Source: Colias croceus (taxonomy: Eukaryota; Arthropoda; Insecta; Lepidoptera; Pieridae). From it: a stretch of DNA of 64,000 bases. Location: the NCBI RefSeq assembly GCF_905220415.1, contig NC_059551.1, positions 320,001-384,000 of the forward strand. The letters are read 5' to 3'. A program made the translations under genes and the position numbers. Under the pieces are notes generated by a model. It was not told the DNA's origin, ran no database searches, and saw only the letters and a program-made list of their open reading frames with translations. Of this stretch, positions 57,231 to 64,000 are shown piece after piece. Positions within the stretch are counted from its first letter, which is position 1, and every line of letters begins with the position of its first letter.

Positions 57231-59312
57231 TAGGATATAGTACCTAGGTACACTTTTTGGTAACAACATTACTACTACTTTTTATTATTTTCACGTAACT
57301 TCACAAAACACACTATTTTCATATAAACAAATTAATTAGCCTGTCCATGACCATAAAGGCATAAACTCCCCAAATCATGTCGGTGACGTTTGTACAGAAT
57401 TAATTACGACCTTCAAGGCTAAGTGATTCGTGGATAGTTGTCCCATTAATGTGTATCGGTCCCCGGGGACGGTCCCGGGGATAATGTCCCATCTCGACTC
57501 AACAATTATTTGTCTAGTCAATTTCGTTTTACCGCTCGTAAAAGAGGATGCTGTTAGACCGATGTGTAAGATTGTAATGTAAATAATAATGTCTATAGCA
57601 GTAAGTACTAATTAATTTATTCAAATATTTAAAAGATTGAAACTTTTTTGGTATGTACTTTTATTTACATTTAAAGCTCTTTTTTCAGTACATTACGTAC
57701 ACGATAGCTTTCTACGGGATGTAGAACACCACACCATAAAAAGGAATACATACTTATGTTTAGTTTAGTTTTTAAAATTTCTTACCGACTTATGTTGCGT
57801 GTAAACGGTGTAAGTTTGATAAGTAATATTTTTTATTTAATAGATTACCTAATTAAATTGTTACATAGATAACCTTTCCGATACCTATTCAATTTTTAAA
57901 TCGTTTGTTTATATAACACGTTCAAGGCTACATAAATAAACTTCAAACAATTCACTTCCATAATCAATATTAAATTAAACTTGATTTATTTGTTCGTTAC
58001 GGCACGGTGTAACAGAGTGCCACTTTTACGTCCAGAAGGGCCTATGCAGGGCTCCAGGGCTCCGCTGCGGCTTCCACGTCATTTGACATGATGCTACATT
58101 TGCTGGCCCTTGCCCATTTGTTTTATTTCCTCTTGAGTTGAATTATATGATGCATCAGTTGCAAACCGTAATAAATTATCTATAGGCCAGAAATAAATAG
58201 GGTGTTGAGTATGTTCTTATAAGGAAATAAATATTGGAAATAATTTTTTATTGTTATAAATGTCGAAAATGGATTTGGTAAAATTTCGTCTAGAAGTAAT
58301 GAAGACCAAAATATAAAGGTACAAACTAGACTTATTTCCAAGAATATAAAATTAATTTTCTCTTTTATAATATAACTTACAAATATGGATAAATATATGT
58401 AAAACAACCCAAAAATCTAAATCCAGCCCTTTTACCGAGAAACAATAAAAATAAGAAAACAGCCCCATCGATTGCATACGAAATAAAAAGCGTATAAAAT
58501 GAATGAAGAATGAGAGGGATCTCATTCTAAATTATAAACATGTAGATTTTGTAATAAAAGTAACAAATATATACCGCCTTCATATAGCATTTACTTTTTT
58601 TTATTTAAAATTAAATGTTTTTGACGATAGCCCTCGCTCCTAACCACAGAATTCTAAATACATAGTACCTATAGGCTACCCTAATTGTTATAATAAATCA
58701 AGTAAAAGTAAAAAAAATACATTTTCATTCACCAGAACGACACTCTCACTCAAATTATTTTGATTTAAAAAACTAATTACAAAACATTATTCATGAAATT
58801 TCAACAGGACTTTTAATTAATTATCTCAACGGTAATTGAAAGTTTATCCAAAAAGAGAATTTCCCAACTGGTTTCTGAATTACGGACTGAAACATCTCCT
58901 CTTTTTCGAGTCGGTCAAAACACACTTGAAGTTCTCCGACTCAGTCACAATCTTCATTATTACGACAAAATGGCATTGAGCGTAAGATCCAACTACCGTC
59001 ACTTGTTATTTATGAACTACCCACATCGAAAAATGCACCTTATTCCGTATGTATACGGTCTATTTCACCAAAATGTCGGTATATCTGAAGCTGAGGTCTT
59101 ATCACCCTTATTATCGTTATCAATGTAAATTTGGAGCTCCCGAATATTGCGGACGAAGCCAGTAATTAAAGCAAGTCACGAATAGTTCGACCAATTGCAG
59201 AAAACCTTCTATGTTTACGGAAGACGCTAGTTTTATGGGTAAGATAACGTGGCTAAATGGTTCATTGAATGTGTAATTAATAGGTCTGTTTGTTTTTATA
59301 GGATTATCTAAA
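57231..59312. other. AT-rich, gene-free stretch
   Basis: CCCCGGGGACGGTCCCGGGG at 57461-57480 is a short GC palindrome. 58015-58110 is a balanced patch (GGGCTCCGCTGCGGCTTCCA) without an open frame I recognise. The remainder shows nothing. Confidence 0.4.
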
Positions 59313-59598
59313 CACCGCAGGATTAGTGCGTTCATAGATTTTTTGGTGAAACCAAAATTTTATGTATATTTATAATTAAGAGAATATAATATATCGACTA
59401 GATTTCCAGTCAAAATTTGGCCGCAACTAATGAACGCACTAAGAGCTAGCGCACACGAGCAACTTTGTCTCTCCCACCCATGGGCTAGTATGAAAGTGCG
59501 CGCACAAAGCGACGCAACTCCCCATAGGGTTGATGGGAGAAATAAAATAGTTGCGGAGACAAAAGTTGCTCGTGTGCGCTAGCTCTAATCCTGCGGTG
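59313..59598. mobile_element. Inverted-repeat element interrupted by a MITE
   Basis: CACCGCAGGATTAGTGCGTT at 59313 is the reverse complement of the sequence formed by 59430-59442 and 59586-59598 once the inserted MITE and one TAA are disregarded. The inner arms pair loosely around CCAAAATTT. No clear duplication flanks the outer ends. Confidence 0.7.
59443..59585. mobile_element. PIF/Harbinger-type MITE, 143 bp, TAA duplication
   Basis: The ends GAGCTAGCGCACACGAGCAA and the reverse complement pair, and TAA flanks both sides (59440-59442, 59586-59588). It is the same family as 36998-37147. Its left arm has lost part of the long stem found there. Confidence 0.85.
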
Positions 59599-60191
59599 GG
59601 ATCTAGTACTAACAATTTTTTGACAATAAGAGCTCTAATCACTGTGTGTTGATTTTGTTCCCGATTGTACATTTGACTTATTGATATTTTGGTATTTATT
59701 TAGGTATCTGTAATTTTAAGAGGACATAAAAAAATAGAACATATTATTATAACGAAGTTCTGAAGCTGGTCTTAGCTTCTCTTCTCTGTTATAAAAACAT
59801 AGACAATATAGTTTATCGTAATAAGGCTAATTTATAACATAAATAAACTTGAAGTAAATAAAATAATTCTTAACTGTGAAATGCAAATGACTCTACTGCA
59901 AATAGAAAGCAACTTGTTTGTATATTATGTACATATTAATGTTATAACCTCACCCTTTTCAAAGTCTATCAAATTCAAGTACCTAGCTCATGTTACTGCC
60001 TTTACTACTTTACATAATACAAGCTTACAATTTACATGATTTCATCAAAATCATGTTGGATTATTACGTGCTCCTATGACGCATTTTGCAGTTGGATGTC
60101 TTCTACTAACTATACTATATTATTGTATTTATTCACCACTTTGGTGCAATGACACAGAACTGGTAAGTCCTGGATTCGATCTTCGGTAGAA
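59599..60191. other. AT-rich stretch with a tRNA-like B box remnant
   Basis: CTGGATTCGATCTTCGG at about 60169-60185 resembles a pol III B box, just before the Hel-A copy. No A box or cloverleaf is evident. Confidence 0.3.
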
Positions 60192-60384
60192 TCTATACTT
60201 AATATTATAAAGCTGAAGAGTTTGTGTGTTTGAACGCGCTAACCTCAGGAACTATTGGTCCGATTTAAAAAATTCTTTCTATGTTAGATAGCCCATTTAT
60301 CGAGGAAGGCTATAGGCTACATATCATTACGCTAAGACCAACATAAGCGGAGCCACGCGGGTGAAACGCGCGAAACTCAGCTAG
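60192..60384 (+). mobile_element. Helitron-like element, Hel-A family
   Basis: It starts TCTATACTTAATATTATAAA and ends ACTCAGCTAG. The hairpin is degraded (GTGAAACGCGCG). Confidence 0.75.
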
Positions 60385-62340
60385 ACTAACAATAAAATCA
60401 CGCATTGGTACAGAAAACTAATCAGAACTTTTCAGTATTATATAATTCGGTAGTTAAGATTAAACACATCTGTCGTAGGTACCCGAAAAATGAAAATTTT
60501 AGAACCCAAAAATTTGGCATAATAAAAATGAACTAAAAAGCATAATTTTTGAACCGGACGTAATAAAAACTGTCATAAACTGAATCAAATGTCGAATGAT
60601 GCAAATTGGATGAAATTTGACTTCGTGTGTGGTCCCTGTAACCTGGGGTACAAAATGGATTCAAAATGGGGACCTGATGGGCGCTAGATTGGCAATTTCA
60701 AACCTTTATGGGATTGTATGATTTCATAAGCAATTGGGGATATTTTTATTTGCAACATGAGGAAATTGTGAATGATAATGATTAGCACGGGAGCAAAATT
60801 GTACGAGCTGTTTTAATATCACGTCATAATACGTTATGAATTGAGGTCTGAATATCTGATTGTCCATTTGTTTCACATTTTCACATGGATGCATAATTAG
60901 GAATTTATAGAAAGTCATATTCTTATGCAGTATATAAATATCTAAGTACATAAAAAAACTAACGAAATGTTTCTCTAATAAAGTCTTCTTCAGTGAGGAT
61001 TTTTTATCTATGTTACTGTTAAATACAATTTTTATATTAAATATCAAAAACGACGTCAAATTACAACAAGCACTTGAAAATATAAAATAAATACGCCCAA
61101 TTTCAGTAAGTATCCTTCGAAAAGAAAAACAAGAATTCAATCAGTGTGAGTCGTAAAGTCAGCAAGGCGGGCCGATCGCTTAACTTGGATCATAAAGCGG
61201 GCTTAGATGAATTAGCATTCTCTCACACGCAAGGCTTTGATTTATTCCGCCTCGTAAACTCACTGATAAATTTTATAGAGCAGTTAGGATAGGTGGGGTT
61301 TTCCGAATTTGCGAAGTAAAAAAGAAGATACTAGGTAGTGTTTTATTGTTATTAATTAAGTGTTCAATTTCCTCTTTCTGTTTTTAAGTTAAGTGGCTAT
61401 CTGCCAATCTTTTTTATAAATAGACTAAGGATTTGAGATTAAAGAAAACCTAACTCCAGTCTATCTGTTATACAGACAGCTGTTATTTTTTGTAATAACC
61501 AATTTATATTATGAACTTAGATTAGCCAGATGTTGACTGAGATCTAGGGATTCTAGCATAGAATAAAAAAAATATACAAAAAATTGTTTATTTACACACT
61601 TTAATAATATAGGTAAAACATTAAACTTAACAAACTAAGGTTTAGCAGCGTAGCACTGAAAAAGGAGATGACTCTTCATATACAGCATCTGTAAAAAAAA
61701 TTACCCATAATATATATATATATGTTAATTTTAAAGTTAAATAAATTTGAGTTAAGTTAATTAAAATTACTTGTACAAGCAATGTATTGGAGTGACGAGG
61801 TAAGTTGTTAGTAATTATACAATAAAAATAAAATTAAGTAACTAAATTAAGTACTTTGTCTGTCTTATCTTGATCGAACAAACTGCTGAATGTATTTGGA
61901 TGAATTTTACAGATTTTAAGAAATAATTTATAGATATGAGTTGATTTTATGTTTTGTGATTGTATTATGTATATTTTCTTGTGTTCTTTGAATAAATGTG
62001 TTATATTATCTATCTATATGAATTATTATGGACTTGTTATTAATAAACTTTTTTAAAAGTTTAATGTGTGTGCCGGCTGTCATAAAAATGATGATAGCAA
62101 TTTAATTATATTATTAGGTGTACCTAATGAGCAATTATCTAATAAAAAAATCTACTAAGTATTTTATTGTTATGACTACATAGTCATAAATAGACATACA
62201 TATTAGGTATGTCTATTTATACCTAACACCTACCTCAACCTTCAATACAAAGACAAACAATATGAAATTATTATTCAAAATACATAACCTAGTAATATTA
62301 AACATATGTGATTCTAAAAATAGTGTTTATTACTACTTAT
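60385..62340. other. AT-rich, gene-free stretch
   Basis: A 138-codon minus frame (60724-61140) has no recognisable domain and is not called a gene. ATAAATAGACATAC pairs with GTATGTCTATTTAT at 62187-62221 (14-bp stem). A (TA)n run lies near 61710-61722. Confidence 0.4.
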
Positions 62341-62341
62341 A

Positions 62342-62410
62342 CGTGTGCGGAATCGAATCCGCGCCCCAGAGGCAAAAAACGCGTGACTGCGCTAAGAGCT
62401 TCTAGAATTA
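62342..62410 (-). repeat. tRNA-derived remnant
   Basis: On the minus strand GGATTCGATTCC (62349-62360) is a good B box and TTAGCGCAGTCA (about 62383-62394) an A-box-like word. The intervening region is longer and less paired than in a tRNA. Confidence 0.4.
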
Positions 62411-63324
62411 GGGTTCCTTAGGAGTAGGAAATAAGTGACAGTTTTTTGATAAACCGAAAGAAAAATTCAAAACAATTTCTACACACTGCACATATTATGT
62501 AATTAAAATTCGCTTCTGAACTATTCTCGAATCCGTCTGAAGACGAACAATTTTTACCAAAATCGGTCCATCCGTTTTCAAAAGAAAGTTACAAACAAGT
62601 TAATCATATTATGTGTAATGTTTGCATCTATAGAATAAATTTAAATTTTCACAAAATCACACTTTTTCGTGAATTGTTTACATATTGAGGACAGTTAGCA
62701 AATTCCTTTCTATAAAAGGCACAAATAAATCTTTATAGGTAGGTACATCTGAAAACAATATTTCAACGTAGTACATATTAACTCAATGATTTCAACGAAA
62801 TTATTTTTTTAATTTGGATAATATGATCATCAAGTTTCGACATTTGAATAAAATATACAAAAAAAATATTAAGAAAACGTAATATCCTACAGAACCAATA
62901 TAATTGTCCCCCGCGGGGGCCAACCTGTCGCCCCTTGCCCCACTAGGCCCCAATCCCAATCGGTTATTACCGAGGGCTCGTAATCCCCGCTTTTTTATTC
63001 AATAATGGTATTGAGTTTTCGTATAAATTGATTTGATGCCATACAAACATACATTGTGAATATTCATTGTTAGTTGGTACAAAGGATCAGTGGTTAAAGG
63101 CATGTTTAATAAAAGGTAGTAGGTTCAAAGGGTTTTGAAAAATTAACTAAACGTATACAGAAATATGTTATGATAACTGATAAAAGTTTTATCTACTCTC
63201 TTATTATATCGATATTTCGTGGTATGAAGGTTTCTTCAAAATACACTAATCGGTTTTCGATAAAATCTCCACAGTAGTTTAAACAAATTGATATTACCTC
63301 TAGTTTTAATACATAACATTACAT
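62411..63324. other. AT-rich stretch with one GC-rich patch
   Basis: 62905-62990 (TCCCCCGCGGGGGCCAACCT, GCCCCTTGCCCCACTAGGCC) is GC-rich, with a CCCCCGCGGGGG palindrome. It has no open frame or motif I recognise. A decayed Helitron-like body lies at about 62515-62605 (AAAATCGGTCCATCCGTTTT). Confidence 0.35.
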
Positions 63325-63470
63325 CTCAAACATTTATTTATTCAATTTAGATTTCTTCAAGAAGCACTTTTGAATCGTCATAACATATTTTTAACAAATT
63401 ATACCACCGATTCGGAAAGCAGTATCTACGGAGAAGAATCGGCAAGAAACTCCATGGTTGCTCTAGATTT
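63325..63470 (-). repeat. Dispersed LINE/SINE 3' end, copy 2
   Basis: CTTCAAGAAGCACTTTTGAA and ACCACCGATTCGGAAAGCAG match copy 1 at 22.35-22.49 kb in the same orientation. Confidence 0.6.
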
Positions 63471-64000
63471 AGACCTGTACTGTATTAGGAGCGAAATAAA
63501 ACCACATTACTAAATAGTTACTATCTAAGTAATAACTCTTATTGTAATAATCAAATTCTTAATAATTAACCTATTATTATTAAAAACTTCATCAATTCGA
63601 TGCTATTTTAAGTGAAACTTTTTACTCATATACCTTTAATTAATCACAAATTTGCTATCAAAGGTCCCATTGTCCCATGCCCCATGGCCGGGGACAAAGG
63701 CTATATATCACCTGACTACCCAAAATTGAATCCATAACCTACTATTTGTACAGGTTTAGTAAAAACTTAGCAACGATCAATAAGAAACTATATACGAGCT
63801 GAAATAAACTCTATTTTGTATTGAATAGAGTTGGTATTTACGTGTCTCGCTTGTTACCAAGCGGTTGAAGGTATCACCAACCTTTTTCTGGGTCGCTCTG
63901 TAGCCATTTTGCTTTGAGCGACTCGTCGAAATGCCGTGTTCAATTTAATTAATTTAATAACGTAATTTCTATTCAAAATGGCTTTGTTAATGAGATCTGA
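63471..64000. other. AT-rich stretch without recognised feature
   Basis: Only a short CCCCATGGCCGGGG palindrome at about 63681-63694 is notable. Confidence 0.4.

Noticed and set aside
60724..61140. 138-codon open frame as a gene
   Set aside because: It has no recognisable domain, low-complexity hydrophobic residues, and no promoter or splice context. Compatible with chance in a T-rich strand.

Overview
The window looks like gene-poor, AT-rich nuclear DNA from a moth or butterfly. I infer this from the repeat families: many short Helitron-like elements running from TC to CTAG with a GC-rich hairpin of the GGGCGAAGCCGCGGGC type, elements starting AACCGACTTCAAAAA, elements starting AAACCGGCCAAGTGCGAGTC, tRNA-derived SINEs, and a LINE tail ending in a (GAT)n tract. 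All are abundant in Lepidoptera. I found no convincing host protein-coding gene, no rRNA gene, no functional tRNA gene and no CRISPR array. Nearly every recognisable feature is a transposable element or its remnant. Family names used here (Hel-A to Hel-E, TE-G, TE-N, TE-R) are local labels.

Layout. 0.4-2.6 kb: a TA-flanked inverted-repeat element holding a TE-G copy. 2.97-3.85 kb: a PIF/Harbinger-type non-autonomous element with TAA duplications. 7-18 kb: scattered Helitron-like copies, a SINE and a 288-bp near-perfect palindrome. 18.5-24.4 kb: the most deeply nested part, with a hAT-type element (8-bp duplication) inside one TE-G copy, a second TE-G copy in opposite orientation matching it over about 550 bp, and a Helitron broken by a LINE tail and that second TE-G copy. 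It ends in a decayed LINE with a recognisable reverse-transcriptase C-terminus. 25-30 kb: more Helitrons, TE-R repeats and a 33-bp perfect inverted repeat. 29.7-34.4 kb: repeat-poor, the best place for undetected host gene parts. 34-43.7 kb: Helitrons, three inverted-repeat elements (two with TAA or TTA duplications) and a TTAA-flanked element. 45.1-47.0 kb: two arrays of a 100-bp repeat in opposite orientation. 47.7-52.7 kb: a nearly full-length LINE on the minus strand. 53-64 kb: SINEs, LINE tails, Helitrons and a nested Harbinger-type element.

The only substantial protein-coding unit is the LINE. ORF1 encodes a PHD-type zinc finger, a coiled coil and a basic C-terminal domain. ORF2 encodes an APE-like endonuclease and a reverse transcriptase whose catalytic aspartates are intact, but the two parts are separated by a frameshift, so this copy is probably not autonomous. 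Between ORF1 and ORF2 lies an unexpectedly long open frame (192 codons, hydrophobic) that overlaps the end of ORF1 and stops inside the ATGATG start of ORF2. The small elements carry no transposase and would depend on enzymes supplied from elsewhere.

The strongest candidates for a second look are the opposed 100-bp arrays (alternating subtypes giving a 200-bp higher-order unit, resembling a Foldback element), the inter-ORF frame of the LINE, and the nested insertions with readable target-site duplications.
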